DNA from: JAEEJA01 sp036343175
GTDB lineage: Bacteria; Bacillota; Clostridia; Lachnospirales; Lachnospiraceae
Length of the DNA: 39,410 bases
Assembly: GCA_036343175.1 (NCBI GenBank)
Contig: JAZASR010000019.1
Location: forward strand, 1-39,410
Direction: 5' to 3'
Shown: positions 15,503 to 24,508 of the stretch, one piece after another
How positions within the stretch are numbered: position 1 is the first letter of the stretch
Layout of the letters: each line of letters starts with the position of its first letter
Translations under genes and position numbers: made by a program
The notes under the pieces: model-generated
The model's input: only the letters and a program-made list of their open reading frames with translations
Databases searched by the model: none
What the model was told of the DNA's origin: nothing

Positions 15503-17005
15503 TTGGCACTTTTTAAGAAGAGAAAAGTTAAGGAAGATCCTGCGATCGATCAGGATGAAGAAGAGTCAGAGCCTGGTATGGCTTCAGCTGACCTTTCACA
15601 TAGTGGAGTCCGCCTTGATGAGGAAGTCCAGGGTGAGGATAAAGGATATCTATATGGAGAAGATGATCCCGGAGACATGATCAGAGTCTCCCTGCCTGAA
15701 AAACACCATATGAATATCAAGTGGTACGACGTGGTGAATGACGGTGACATGAAACCTGAGAACGTCACCCTTAAGGAAAAGGCCATGCTTACCGGGCGTG
15801 TAGGACTGATGATGCTTTCAGTAGGAACCGGAGCCTGGAGAGTACTTGACTCCATGAACAGGATTGCGGATTCTATCGGAATCACATGTACAGCTAATAT
15901 CGGACTTGTATCCCTTGATTATACATGTCTCGAAGATGATGAAGCCGTAAGCTTTTCATTTGCCCTGCCAACGACAGGTGTAAATACCGATAAGCTTGAT
16001 TCCATGGAGAGGTTTGTCGCAGACTTCTGTCTGACCGGCAGCAATAATACCATGAAGGAAATTCATGATGAGCTCGATGAGATAGATCATAAAAAAGGCA
16101 ATTACAATCCTTTTATTCTGGGTCTTGCTTCAGGATCAGCCTGCTTTGCCTTCACATTCTTACTTGGCGGCGGACCTGTAGAAATGGTTTGCGCCTTTAT
16201 CGGAGCATTCTTTGGAAACTTTTTAAAAAGTTTAACAGTCAGAAAGCATTTGACATTGCTGGTTACAACTGCGTTAAGCGTGTTCGTCTCGTGTGTGATA
16301 ACGATCGCGGCTTACAAAACAGCAGAGCATTTCTTCGGTGCTTCATCGCTCCATGAATCCGGCTACATATGTGCCATGCTTTTCATAATACCTGGATTTC
16401 CGCTTATCACAGGGGGGTTGGATCTGTTTAAATCTCATATGAGGTCAGGCATCGAAAGACTTACATATGCCTTTATGATAATCGTCATAGCGACTGTCAC
16501 AGGCTGGATGACAGCTCAGATGCTGGGCTTCAGGCCAAATGACCTTTATACATATACTATGGCGCCATTGCTCGTCATGTTCCTCAGAATGCTCTTCAGC
16601 TTTATCGGGGTATTTGGATTCTCTTTGATGTTCAACAGCCCTGTAAAGGTTGCATCTATAGCAGGCTGTATAGGACTTGTGTCCAATACACTCAGGCTCG
16701 AGCTGGTTGATTATACACCGATAGTTCCTGCCTGCTGCGCCCTTATCGGAGCTTTCATTGCCGGTATGCTTGCAGCTCTTATGGTAAAGCTTACCAGACA
16801 CCCGAGGATAGCATTTTCAGTGCCATCGATAGTTATCATGGTTCCCGGGCTCTATATGTACAGAGCCATGTACAATATCGGCATCAATATGACAGGGGAA
16901 GGTCTCTCCTGGCTCCTCCGGGCGCTTATGATAATACTTGCCCTGCCGACCGGACTTGCTATTGCAAGGATAGTGACAGATCACAGGTTCAGAGTAGTTA
17001 ATTAA
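15503..17005 (+). CDS. Threonine/serine exporter, ThrE-type fused form
   Basis: A 500-residue protein with a TTG start at 15503 and AAGGAAGAAG about 7-10 bases upstream. Residues 1-85 are acidic and cytoplasmic. Residues about 90-210 form the ThrE-like soluble domain (MLTGRVGLMMLSVGTGAWRV, SMNRIADSIGI), corresponding to DUF1212. About ten transmembrane helices follow (about 215-495), including a DUF3815-like C-terminal half. In many Firmicutes the two halves are separate genes (YjjP/YjjB); here they are one polypeptide, as in Corynebacterium ThrE. The expected role is export of threonine, serine or related small molecules. The substrate is inferred from family only. Confidence 0.85.
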   Translation: MALFKKRKVKEDPAIDQDEEESEPGMASADLSHSGVRLDEEVQGEDKGYLYGEDDPGDMIRVSLPEKHHMNIKWYDVVNDGDMKPENVTLKEKAMLTGRVGLMMLSVGTGAWRVLDSMNRIADSIGITCTANIGLVSLDYTCLEDDEAVSFSFALPTTGVNTDKLDSMERFVADFCLTGSNNTMKEIHDELDEIDHKKGNYNPFILGLASGSACFAFTFLLGGGPVEMVCAFIGAFFGNFLKSLTVRKHLTLLVTTALSVFVSCVITIAAYKTAEHFFGASSLHESGYICAMLFIIPGFPLITGGLDLFKSHMRSGIERLTYAFMIIVIATVTGWMTAQMLGFRPNDLYTYTMAPLLVMFLRMLFSFIGVFGFSLMFNSPVKVASIAGCIGLVSNTLRLELVDYTPIVPACCALIGAFIAGMLAALMVKLTRHPRIAFSVPSIVIMVPGLYMYRAMYNIGINMTGEGLSWLLRALMIILALPTGLAIARIVTDHRFRVVN

Positions 17006-17051
17006 AGATATTAAAATTATATAAATACCATACTATTTAAGTTCGGTGTGT

Positions 17052-17057
17052 TATAAT
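17052..17057 (+). promoter_or_regulatory. Possible -10 element of the glutaredoxin-like gene
   Basis: TATAAT 39 bases before the ATG, preceded by T. No convincing -35 hexamer lies 16-18 bp upstream, so this is weak alone. A separate transcript is plausible because a 90-bp gap separates this gene from the exporter. Confidence 0.4.
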
Positions 17058-17095
17058 ATTTACCATGTAAAATACATGTATCGGAGGTGTAAAAG

Positions 17096-17374
17096 ATGAT
17101 AAAGGTTTACGGGAGCAGTCTCTGTGACGACTGCAAGGCGTGCATAAAGGATCTGCAGGAGTCCAATCTGGACTATGAGTTTCACGACATAAGCACAGAA
17201 CTCAATGCATTAAAGATATTCCTTAAGCTTCGTGACAATTTAAGTGTATTTGATAAGGCAAAGAAGGAAGAGAAGATCGGTATACCTGCGATCGTTCTTA
17301 ATGACGGCAGTGTAAGGCTCGACTGGGAAGAGCTTTTAAAAGAGGATGGACTTCAGGTCTATAAAAACAACTGA
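17096..17374 (+). CDS. Glutaredoxin-like small thiol protein
   Basis: A 92-residue thioredoxin-fold protein. The N-terminal strand IKVYGSSLC leads to CDDC (Cys-Asp-Asp-Cys), the redox-active pair, with a third Cys three residues later (KAC). Then come helix and strand YEFHDIST, a cis-proline motif (IGIPAIVLNDG) near residue 60-68 and DWEELL. This fits monothiol/dithiol glutaredoxin or NrdH-like family members common in anaerobes. GGAGGTG lies 7 bases before the ATG. It stands between the exporter and the flavodiiron gene, with its own terminator. Partner unknown. Confidence 0.85.
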   Translation: MIKVYGSSLCDDCKACIKDLQESNLDYEFHDISTELNALKIFLKLRDNLSVFDKAKKEEKIGIPAIVLNDGSVRLDWEELLKEDGLQVYKNN

Positions 17375-17396
17375 TGAAGATACCATTATTTTAATG

Positions 17397-17435
17397 AAGG
17401 CTTTCGGCAATGTGTGATGCCGGGAGCCTTTTTAT
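17397..17435 (+). terminator. Rho-independent terminator after the glutaredoxin-like gene
   Basis: AAGGCT-CGGCA pairs with TGCCG-AGCCTT around a TTC/GG interruption and is followed by TTT. Good stem and T-run. Confidence 0.9.
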
Positions 17436-17471
17436 CGTGGTATAAGAAACTGATATATCTTGTTTTTATGG

Positions 17472-17500
17472 TTGATTATGCGGTAAGATACATGCATAAT
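17472..17500 (+). promoter_or_regulatory. Promoter of the flavodiiron gene
   Basis: TTGATT (17472-17477), a 17-bp spacer, CATAAT (17495-17500). It lies just upstream of the tandem 53-bp hairpin repeats, which would form the leader. Confidence 0.65.
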
Positions 17501-17514
17501 GGATAGAGTTAAGT

Positions 17515-17620
17515 GATACACGGTTTTTTTCATTTGAAAATATTATGGAAAACACCGGGCTGAAAAAGATACACGGTTTTTTCATCTGAAATATTACGAA
17601 AAACACCGGACTGCAAAAGA
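17515..17620 (+). repeat. 53-bp tandem duplication in the flavodiiron leader, each with hairpin
   Basis: Two consecutive copies start with GATACACGG at 17515 and 17568. Each contains CGGTTTTTTTC or a near copy, then an AT-rich loop and GAAAA(A)CACCG, so each can fold into a hairpin. The copies differ at several bases, with the stems largely kept. The second ends right before the ribosome site. Confidence 0.85.
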
Positions 17621-17634
17621 AAGTGAGGAAGAAT

Positions 17635-18825
17635 ATGGGAAAGAAGATCACAGACAGGATCACATGGGTAGGCAAGGTAGACTGGGAACTCAAGTCATTC
17701 CACGGAGATGAGCTTTCCACCCACCGCGGATCCAGCTACAATTCATATCTGATCAGAGATAAGAAGACAGTACTTATCGATACTGTATGGCAGCCGTACG
17801 ACCATGAGTTCGTTGACAGGCTGAAGGAGGAGATCGATCTTAAGGATATTGACATGATCGTAATGAACCACAATGAGATCGACCACAGCGGTTCATTACC
17901 TCTCCTTATGAAGGAAATACCGGACACCCCTATATACTGTACAAAGGCAGGAGAAAAGATCCTCAGAGGTCATTATCATGAGGATTGGAACTTCGTGAAT
18001 GTGAAGACCGGCGATACCCTTGAGATAGGCGATTCTACACTTACATTTGTCGAAGCGCCGTTTCTTCACTGGCCGGATACAATGTTTACTTATATGTCCG
18101 GCGAGAATGTTCTTTTCTCCAATGATGCATTCGGGCAGCACTTCGCCTCAGAGTCGCTTTACAATGACACGGCTGAGAAGACAGACCTGTATTATGAAGC
18201 ACTGAAATATTATGTAAATATCATAAGCCTGTACAATAAACAGGTCAGGGGAAAGCTTGATGAGATAGCCGGCATGAACCTGCCTCTTGCTATGATCGCT
18301 CCAAGCCATGGACTGATATGGAGGGATGATCCTCAGCAGATAATAGATCTTTACTCAAAGTGGTGCGACAATTCATTCCATGAGGATCAGATAACTATCA
18401 TCTATGACACTATGTGGAATTCAACACGTAAGATGGCTGAAGCTATCGCACGCGGTATTGAGAAGGCCGACCCTGTAGTTACTGTAAAGATCTGCAATGC
18501 CGTTAAGGACGATAAGAACGATATCATGACTGAGATCTACAAGTCAAAGGCTGTTCTGGTCGGATGTCCTACAGTAAATTATGCTTTGACATTCGCTATC
18601 GGCGGTCTGTTCGAGCTCATGAAGGGGCTGCATTTCCATAACAAGAAGGCAGCTGCCTTCGGAAGCTACGGCTGGTCCGGAAATTCTGTTCAGCAGATCT
18701 CTGATAAGCTGAAAGAATGCGGGTTTGAGGTCGTTAATGCCGGTCACAGATCGCTCTGGGTGCCGGATGCCGCTGAACTCGCAGTTTGTGAAAAATTCGG
18801 AGAAGACTTTGTCAATGAACTCTGA
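17635..18825 (+). CDS. Flavodiiron protein (FprA-type), O2/NO reductase
   Basis: A 396-residue A-type flavoprotein that reduces oxygen to water and/or nitric oxide to nitrous oxide, protecting anaerobes. The start at 17635 is preferred because GTGAGGAA at 17623-17630, which opens a slightly longer frame, is its ribosome site. Residues 1-250 are a beta-lactamase-like diiron domain: HNEIDHSG (His, Glu, Asp, His ligands), FLHWPDTM (His), FSNDAFGQH (Asp) and SHGLIWRD (His), so all iron ligands are present. Residues about 255-396 are a flavodoxin domain with FMN loops YDTMWNSTRKMA, GCPTVNYA and GSYGWSGNS. There is no fused rubredoxin, so an external electron donor is needed. Confidence 0.95.
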   Translation: MGKKITDRITWVGKVDWELKSFHGDELSTHRGSSYNSYLIRDKKTVLIDTVWQPYDHEFVDRLKEEIDLKDIDMIVMNHNEIDHSGSLPLLMKEIPDTPIYCTKAGEKILRGHYHEDWNFVNVKTGDTLEIGDSTLTFVEAPFLHWPDTMFTYMSGENVLFSNDAFGQHFASESLYNDTAEKTDLYYEALKYYVNIISLYNKQVRGKLDEIAGMNLPLAMIAPSHGLIWRDDPQQIIDLYSKWCDNSFHEDQITIIYDTMWNSTRKMAEAIARGIEKADPVVTVKICNAVKDDKNDIMTEIYKSKAVLVGCPTVNYALTFAIGGLFELMKGLHFHNKKAAAFGSYGWSGNSVQQISDKLKECGFEVVNAGHRSLWVPDAAELAVCEKFGEDFVNEL

Positions 18826-18852
18826 TTTTCTGCAATGCAGTAAAAATTAATT

Positions 18853-19281
18853 TATACTTTTCCGGACACTTTCAGGTTTGCTGGTATGAGCTGTAAGCAT
18901 ACTGCTTAGTCAATGTGCTCGTGAAAATCTATGCCTGGACCAGCTTTTCTTTGATTAGCACTTGTGCTCGCAACTTGCATCTTCTGAATTTTATTTAAAG
19001 CAGCCACCACTGCTTTATCAGAAGATGCTTCAGACAGCTCGCCCTGCGTGCTTTGAAAAGCTGGTTGAACAGGCATGATTTTCATCTCGCCATCTCCAAT
19101 AAGCAGTATTGCTTACAGCCCATAACCGCAAACCTTAATTCTCAAAGGCAATAATTTTTTAGCACATTAATAAAATATAGTGTTAAATTTTCCGGCTTTC
19201 TACGTTCATCAGTCTCAAAGTGCTATTAGAATTTAAGAAAGCTGATGAACATCGAAAACCGGAAATGTCCGAAAAAATATA
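18853..19281. other. Large structured element: long imperfect hairpin plus second hairpin inside terminal inverted repeats
   Basis: A gene-free spacer. The outer 16-bp arms 18853-18868 and 19266-19281 (TATA-rich, then CCGGACA/TGTCCG) match at 14 of 16 positions. Inside, 18874-19135 folds as one very long hairpin. Its blocks are AGGTTTGC 18874-18881 with 19128-19135; 18890-18908 with 19100-19119 (19 pairs, one bulge); GTGAAAATC 18921-18929 with 19077-19085; 18931-18949 with 19055-19076; AGCAC 18957-18961 with 19048-19052; GCATCTTCTGA 18977-18987 with 19018-19028; TAAAGCAG 18996-19003 with 19010-19017; loop CCACCA. A second hairpin pairs 19189-19212 with 19242-19265 (21 of 24) and abuts the outer arm. 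It has no open frame. Either a MITE-like mobile element or a large structured RNA; it resembles no riboswitch I recognise. Confidence 0.85.
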
Positions 19282-19335
19282 GTTTATTATAAGGTGTGCT
19301 TACTGCCTTAAGCATGCCGTAAAAAGGAAATAACA

Positions 19336-21912
19336 ATGACAAGAGAAGAATTCAGGAAATTATGTGACAGTAAAATTGTGATTCTGGATGGCGCTGCGGG
19401 AACAAATCTTCAGAAGAGGGGTATGCCTGAAGGGGTGTGTCCTGAGGAATGGGCCCTCGAGAATCCGGATGTCATTAAAGCTCTGCAGAAGGAGTTTGTG
19501 AAGGCAGGTTCTGATATTCTTTATGCTCCGACTTTTTCAGGAAACAGGATAAAGTTTGGGGAATATGGACTTACGGACAGGCTTGAAGAGATCAATATGG
19601 GACTTGTTGCCCTTTCTAAAGAGGCTGTTAAAGAAGTAAGGGAAGAGACAGGTATCAGAAGACCTGTATATATTGCCGGTGACCTGACTATGACAGGTAT
19701 TCAGGTGCAGCCTGTCGGCCCCATGGCTTTTGAAGAGCTGGTCGATATCTATAAAGAACAGGTGAAGGCTCTGGAAAAAGGCGGCGCCGATCTCATAATA
19801 GTGGAGACCATGATGAGCCTTCAGGAGTGCCGTGCAGCTGTTCTTGCCGTTAAGGAGGTATGTGACCTGCCTGTTATGGTGACCCTTACATTTGCTGAAG
19901 ATGGCAGGACTCTTTTCGGTTCTGATCCCGTTACAGCTTCTCTTGTCCTTTCCAATATGGGAGTCGATGCAGTGGGAGTAAACTGCTCGACAGGTCCTGA
20001 CAGGATGGCGGATGTCGTCAGAAAAATGACTGAGGCAACTTCTCTTCCTGTCATTGCAAAGCCAAATGCGGGAATACCTGAGCTTGTTAATGGAGAAACT
20101 GTATATCCCCTCGAACCGGATGATTTTGCAGAAGGCGTTATGAGTCTGATAGATGCGGGAGCTGACATCATAGGCGGATGCTGCGGTTCTACGCCTCAGC
20201 ATATTGAAAAAATGGTGGAAGCTTTTAATAAGCGTAAAGACAGAACTCCTTCTCATTTATCAAGGAAAAATGTCATAAGAAGAGCTCTCTCTACTGAGAG
20301 AAATACAGTGCCTATCGATATAGACGGCCGTTTTATGATAATAGGAGAGCGAATAAATCCTACAGGCAAGAAGAAGCTTCAGGAGAGGCTTAAAGCCGGA
20401 GATATCGACTATGTCGGTGATATTGCAGAGAGTGAAGTTAATAATGGGGCTGACTTTCTCGATGTAAATATGGGAATGAACGGTATTGACGAGATGGATA
20501 TGATGCTTAAGTGCGTGAATCATCTTACAATGGTGGTCGATGCTCCTCTTTGCATCGATTCTTCAGATCCGGACGTAATAGAGGCTGCTCTCAGAATATA
20601 TCCGGGCCGTGCACTTATTAATTCCATATCACTTGAGGAAGGAAAGTGCGAAAAGCTTCTTCCTGCTGCCAGGAAGTACGGAGCCATGTTTATACTGCTG
20701 CCTGTTTCAAGGGATGGACTTCCAAAGACCCGGGAAGAGAAGAAGGGCAATATCAGGGAAGTTTATGAGAAAGCTCTTGCAGCGGGACTTACAGCGGAAG
20801 ATATAGTTGTCGATGGTCTTGTAGCAACTATCGGTGCGGAGCCTCAGGCAGCAAAGAATGTATTTGATACGGTATGTTTTTGCAAGAATAAACTTGGAAT
20901 AGCTACAGCCTGCGGTCTTTCCAATATCTCATTCGGTCTGCCTGACAGAATGTTCGTTAATTCTGCCTTTATGGCAATGGCGATCGAGGCCGGTCTTACC
21001 ATGGCTATCGCTAATCCTTCACAGGAGCTTCTTATGCATGCAATGACGGCCGCAGACCTCCTTATGAATAAGCCCGGAGCTGACCTTAAGTATATTAACA
21101 GAACTACAGACCATAAGATAGGCATTGCTGATGCTGATACAATCGAGGCTATTAAGAATGGTGTTCCTGCTGGAAATGGCACTGGCGGATCAGGCGCTTC
21201 ATCTGTAAACAGTGCATCCTCAGGCAGGAAAAGCCCTGGCAGCCGTAATGTGATACCTGCAGAACGTGAAGGAGACGAGCTCTTTGAATACGTTGTCAGG
21301 GGCAAGACTGACAGAACTGTTGATTTCATCAATAAGAAAATAGATTCGGGGAACTTTGATGCAAAGGACCTTCTTGACAACCATCTGATACCTGCTATCA
21401 ATCAGGTCGGTGATCTCTTTGACAGGCAGATATTCTTCCTGCCTCAGCTGATACAGGCTGCGGAAGCCATGAGTCAGGGTGTTAAGGTGCTTGAACCATA
21501 TCTTACAGATGGGGACGCACAGGCAAATAAAGGAACTGTTATCATTGCGACAGTCGAACATGATATTCACGATATAGGTAAGAACCTTGTGGCCCTTATG
21601 CTTAAGAATTACGGCTACAATGTCATAAATCTCGGAAAGAACGTTCCGTCAGAAGAGATAATCAGGGCAGCTAAGGAGAATGATGCTGATATCATCGGCC
21701 TTTCAGCCCTTATGACAACTACTATGATGGAAATGAAAAATGTCATTAAGGATGCAAAAGAAGCAGGTATTCGTGCCCGCATCATGATCGGCGGAGCAGC
21801 TGTAACAGCCGGTTTTGCCCGTGAGATAGGTGCCGATGCATATTCGTCCGATGCCCAGAACGCAGTCAGCGTAGCCGCCAGACTCATGAACGGGGAGACG
21901 GGAATCTATTAA
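19336..21912 (+). CDS. metH: Cobalamin-dependent methionine synthase without activation domain
   Basis: An 858-residue enzyme that transfers a methyl group from methyltetrahydrofolate via cobalamin to homocysteine. The homocysteine domain (about 1-310) has zinc ligands Cys217 (GVNCSTG) and Cys282-Cys283 (GGCCGSTP). The pterin domain (about 335-610) has GERINPTGKKK and DVNMGM. A Ser/Gly linker (about 620-650) is followed by the cobalamin cap and binding domains with DIHDIG (Asp743, His745, Gly748), base-off cobalamin ligand His745. The C-terminal S-adenosylmethionine activation domain of E. coli MetH (about 1,227 residues) is absent, which is usual in Clostridia where reactivation is separate. 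AAGGAA lies 7 bases before the start. No S-box or cobalamin riboswitch was recognised upstream; the large hairpin element lies there instead. Confidence 0.95.
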   Translation: MTREEFRKLCDSKIVILDGAAGTNLQKRGMPEGVCPEEWALENPDVIKALQKEFVKAGSDILYAPTFSGNRIKFGEYGLTDRLEEINMGLVALSKEAVKEVREETGIRRPVYIAGDLTMTGIQVQPVGPMAFEELVDIYKEQVKALEKGGADLIIVETMMSLQECRAAVLAVKEVCDLPVMVTLTFAEDGRTLFGSDPVTASLVLSNMGVDAVGVNCSTGPDRMADVVRKMTEATSLPVIAKPNAGIPELVNGETVYPLEPDDFAEGVMSLIDAGADIIGGCCGSTPQHIEKMVEAFNKRKDRTPSHLSRKNVIRRALSTERNTVPIDIDGRFMIIGERINPTGKKKLQERLKAGDIDYVGDIAESEVNNGADFLDVNMGMNGIDEMDMMLKCVNHLTMVVDAPLCIDSSDPDVIEAALRIYPGRALINSISLEEGKCEKLLPAARKYGAMFILLPVSRDGLPKTREEKKGNIREVYEKALAAGLTAEDIVVDGLVATIGAEPQAAKNVFDTVCFCKNKLGIATACGLSNISFGLPDRMFVNSAFMAMAIEAGLTMAIANPSQELLMHAMTAADLLMNKPGADLKYINRTTDHKIGIADADTIEAIKNGVPAGNGTGGSGASSVNSASSGRKSPGSRNVIPAEREGDELFEYVVRGKTDRTVDFINKKIDSGNFDAKDLLDNHLIPAINQVGDLFDRQIFFLPQLIQAAEAMSQGVKVLEPYLTDGDAQANKGTVIIATVEHDIHDIGKNLVALMLKNYGYNVINLGKNVPSEEIIRAAKENDADIIGLSALMTTTMMEMKNVIKDAKEAGIRARIMIGGAAVTAGFAREIGADAYSSDAQNAVSVAARLMNGETGIY

Positions 21913-21967
21913 TTGTATGCTTCCAACTCATACCGCAAACTGAAAAAGAGTATATAGAAAAAAGTGA

Positions 21968-22000
21968 AAAAAGTCCGGCTGCGTAAGCAGCCGGACTTTT
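21968..22000. terminator. Bidirectional terminator between metH and the glycosyltransferase gene
   Basis: AAAAAGTCCGGCTGC pairs with GCAGCCGGACTTTT around GTAA. A- and T-runs flank it, so it can end transcription from both sides. Confidence 0.95.
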
Positions 22001-22020
22001 ATGTTCCTTAAATAATATTA

Positions 22021-23052
22021 TCAGGAAAAATATCCGGGATTAGATGACAGGGCCTTCAAAAGCTTCTTCGGAAGTATATCATAATGCCTGCCGGTCTTGT
22101 ATCCAAGGAGCTTCACTGCACATTGGATAATGAAATATATACATTTGAATGGATGGAATGTCGCAAGGAGCCTGGTGATCACTTCCATTGCATATCCTGA
22201 CCCTTCCTTCTCCGATGAGAAGCCGCCGAATACTTCTGAATATTCTGAATGAGCAAGTCCTATATCAAAATTCCTTTTGAACTGCTGCAGTAAGCTGTAT
22301 GAATGAGAGTGGAAGACCTTTGCATCCGCGGCATATGTTACAGAATAACCTTCATCCATTACTCTTTTAGCCATTATCATATCTTCAGCAAATATGGTCC
22401 TGTGTACGAAACCGCCGCATGTAAGGTACTTTGTCCTGTCATACATGGCACAGACATCTGAACAGAATATTGCCTGGATGCCCATTTTTTCATAATCAGC
22501 CTTTGTCTTGACATTTGACTTATCAGGATAGTTATGCTTTCTGGTCATCTTTTCGAGAAGATCGGCATGCCTGCCCGCCATCTGTTTTGCATAGGATATG
22601 GCGTTATTATCATTTTCTTCAAATGTTTTCAGAAGACGGGATATAAGGCTCTTTCCTTTTGGCAGAGCGTCCTGAGTCATGAAGAGCATATAATCAGCAT
22701 TTGAAAGATCAGCTCCGTACCTTCTTGTGCCCGCGTGGTCGAATTCTGATTTTTTAACAGTCTTTATCACGACATTGTCGTAGGAAACATTAACACCTTC
22801 TGAAGACCTTGCTGACATTGATGATGCCTGTTTCTTCGAAGTATCAGCCATTTCCGAATTGTCTTTTATTCCCAGATCACTTAATGTATATACATCATCC
22901 TTTGAAAGATCACCGTCGGAAACGGTCAGCAGGATGATGATCTTATGCGGTCTTATGGTCTGCGCTTCAAGCCTTTCAAGAAGCTTTGCAAATACAGGTC
23001 CCGGGTTATATACGGGTATGATCACGTCTACAGATTTATTTATATTGCTCAT
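22021..23052 (-). CDS. Family 2 glycosyltransferase
   Basis: A 343-residue GT-A fold glycosyltransferase, probably using a nucleotide sugar such as dTDP-rhamnose. The N-terminus is VDVIIPVYNPG, the usual GT2 opening. The insertion SMSARSSEGVN is followed by FDHAGTRRYGADLSNADYMLFMTQDALP, where TQDA replaces the DxD metal motif as in rhamnosyltransferase-like members. Then come FCSDVCAMYDR, GGFVHRTIFAEDMIMAKRV (ED acid/base region) and SYSLLQQFKRNFDIG. A short hydrophobic patch near residues 295-315 may touch the membrane. The start has GGAAAG 11 bases upstream. It lies 35 bp downstream of the CNNM/CorC-type gene in the same direction, a probable operon. Acceptor unknown. Confidence 0.85.
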   Translation of the reverse strand: MSNINKSVDVIIPVYNPGPVFAKLLERLEAQTIRPHKIIILLTVSDGDLSKDDVYTLSDLGIKDNSEMADTSKKQASSMSARSSEGVNVSYDNVVIKTVKKSEFDHAGTRRYGADLSNADYMLFMTQDALPKGKSLISRLLKTFEENDNNAISYAKQMAGRHADLLEKMTRKHNYPDKSNVKTKADYEKMGIQAIFCSDVCAMYDRTKYLTCGGFVHRTIFAEDMIMAKRVMDEGYSVTYAADAKVFHSHSYSLLQQFKRNFDIGLAHSEYSEVFGGFSSEKEGSGYAMEVITRLLATFHPFKCIYFIIQCAVKLLGYKTGRHYDILPKKLLKALSSNPGYFS

Positions 23053-23087
23053 AACTATATTCTTTCCATGTTTATAAAAATAATTGA

Positions 23088-24413
23088 TCAGGATGTCTTA
23101 TTCTCGGATCCCTTATCGTCACCGGATTCTTCTTCCTTAAGATCCAGCAGATGTATCCTGACCTTATCAATGTGGTTATTGGCGCAGACAAGAACAGTAT
23201 ATTCAGCGTATTTATCGGCTATGGTCTCGCCTTCCTTAGGGAAGCGGCCGAAGAGATTTATGACATGTCCGGAAATGGAGTCGTATTCATCGGTCTCTAT
23301 GTCGATGCCGATCTTTTCGTGTATATCGTCGAGACGGGCTGTGCCAAGTACTACATACTCTTTATCGGAGATCTTTGTAATATCGGACTCCTCATTGGCA
23401 TCATATTCATCCTTGATATCGCCGACAATTTCCTCAAGCAGGTCCTCCAGAGTGAGGATACCTGAGGTGGAGCCGTATTCATCGAGCACTATCGCCATCT
23501 GATTGTGGCTTCGCTTCATTTCTATGAAGAGCTCCGAGAGCTTCTTGTATTCGTATGTAAAGAATGGATGGCGCATGATGGAACGGACGTTGAATGTCTC
23601 TTTATCTCCCTCAAAGAAGAACACGTCCTTGAGGTTTATGATGCCGATAATATCGTCCTGTCCCTCTGTGATCACAGGCATACGGGTGAATTTCTCTACG
23701 CGGTAGCAGTCCATGAGCTGGTCGTAGTTAAAGTCAGCATCGCAGAACTGAACATCCTTTACAGGCTGCATGACGTCGGATGCGACAAGGTCGCCGAAAT
23801 CAACGACATTCGTGATCATTTCCCTTTCTTCCTTCTCTATGACGCCTTCCTTATGGCTAACGTCAACGAAGGTACGAAGTTCAGACTCTGTGATCTGCGG
23901 CTTATCATCAAGATCGATCCGGAGAATGAAAAGAAGGAATCTTGAAATCTTATTCAATATGAATGAGATCGGCCAGAGCAGCTGAGTGATGAAGTAGACA
24001 GGTCTGGCATAATGAAGGGCAAGCTTTTCTGCTTTAACGTTTGCTATCTGCTTAGGGCAGATCTCACCGAACACAAGTATCAGGAATGTGAGGATACCTG
24101 TACCTATGCCTGTAAAAAGACTCTGATTGGAAGGCGTTCCCTGCCTCTCCGCAAGACTTATTACAAATGTAGTCGTGAGGGATGAAGCTGAAAGATTGAC
24201 GACATTATTGCCTATAAGAATGGCAGTAAGCATCTTTGACATGTTCTTCTTAAGCTTCAGTAATGTCGAAGCATTCTTCACACCATCATCTGCAAGGGCC
24301 TTTGCCCTTAAAGCGGTTACAGTCGTAATGCATGTCTCTGCTGATGAAAAAAAAGCGGATAGTATAAGGAGGATCAAAAGTACGATTATCCTCGTCGCGT
24401 CACCGGAATCCAA
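23088..24413 (-). CDS. CNNM/CorC (hemolysin C)-type membrane protein
   Basis: A 441-residue protein with a TTG start at 24413 and AAGGAG 8 bases before it. Residues 1-200 form the DUF21/CNNM membrane domain (about four hydrophobic segments, with SAFFSSAETCITTVTALRAK and LTAILIGNNVVNLSASS). Residues about 200-330 are paired CBS domains (VMQPVKDVQF, FTRMPVITEGQDDIIGIINLKD, HNQMAIVLDEYGSTSGILT). The CorC/HlyC C-terminal domain follows (about 345-420), then an acidic tail. Such proteins are linked to Mg2+ efflux or homeostasis; the hemolysin name is historical. The gene is probably co-transcribed with the downstream glycosyltransferase; asnS lies 95 bp upstream. Confidence 0.9.
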   Translation of the reverse strand: MDSGDATRIIVLLILLILSAFFSSAETCITTVTALRAKALADDGVKNASTLLKLKKNMSKMLTAILIGNNVVNLSASSLTTTFVISLAERQGTPSNQSLFTGIGTGILTFLILVFGEICPKQIANVKAEKLALHYARPVYFITQLLWPISFILNKISRFLLFILRIDLDDKPQITESELRTFVDVSHKEGVIEKEEREMITNVVDFGDLVASDVMQPVKDVQFCDADFNYDQLMDCYRVEKFTRMPVITEGQDDIIGIINLKDVFFFEGDKETFNVRSIMRHPFFTYEYKKLSELFIEMKRSHNQMAIVLDEYGSTSGILTLEDLLEEIVGDIKDEYDANEESDITKISDKEYVVLGTARLDDIHEKIGIDIETDEYDSISGHVINLFGRFPKEGETIADKYAEYTVLVCANNHIDKVRIHLLDLKEEESGDDKGSENKTS

Positions 24414-24508
24414 AAAAATTCTCCTTTCTTAAATACGATGACCATAGTGACTGTTCATATTGAAGCATATCTTAAAAGCAGACAGTCATTCTGATCATTT
24501 ATTAATAC

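Noticed and set aside
18853..19281. Retron msr-msd or cobalamin/SAM riboswitch
   Set aside because: The long hairpin between closing arms recalls a retron RNA, but no reverse transcriptase is nearby. No B12 box or SAM-riboswitch core could be recognised despite the position before metH.
19537..20256. 239-codon minus-strand frame within metH
   Set aside because: Opposite strand of a conserved MetH domain; no motif, no ribosome site.
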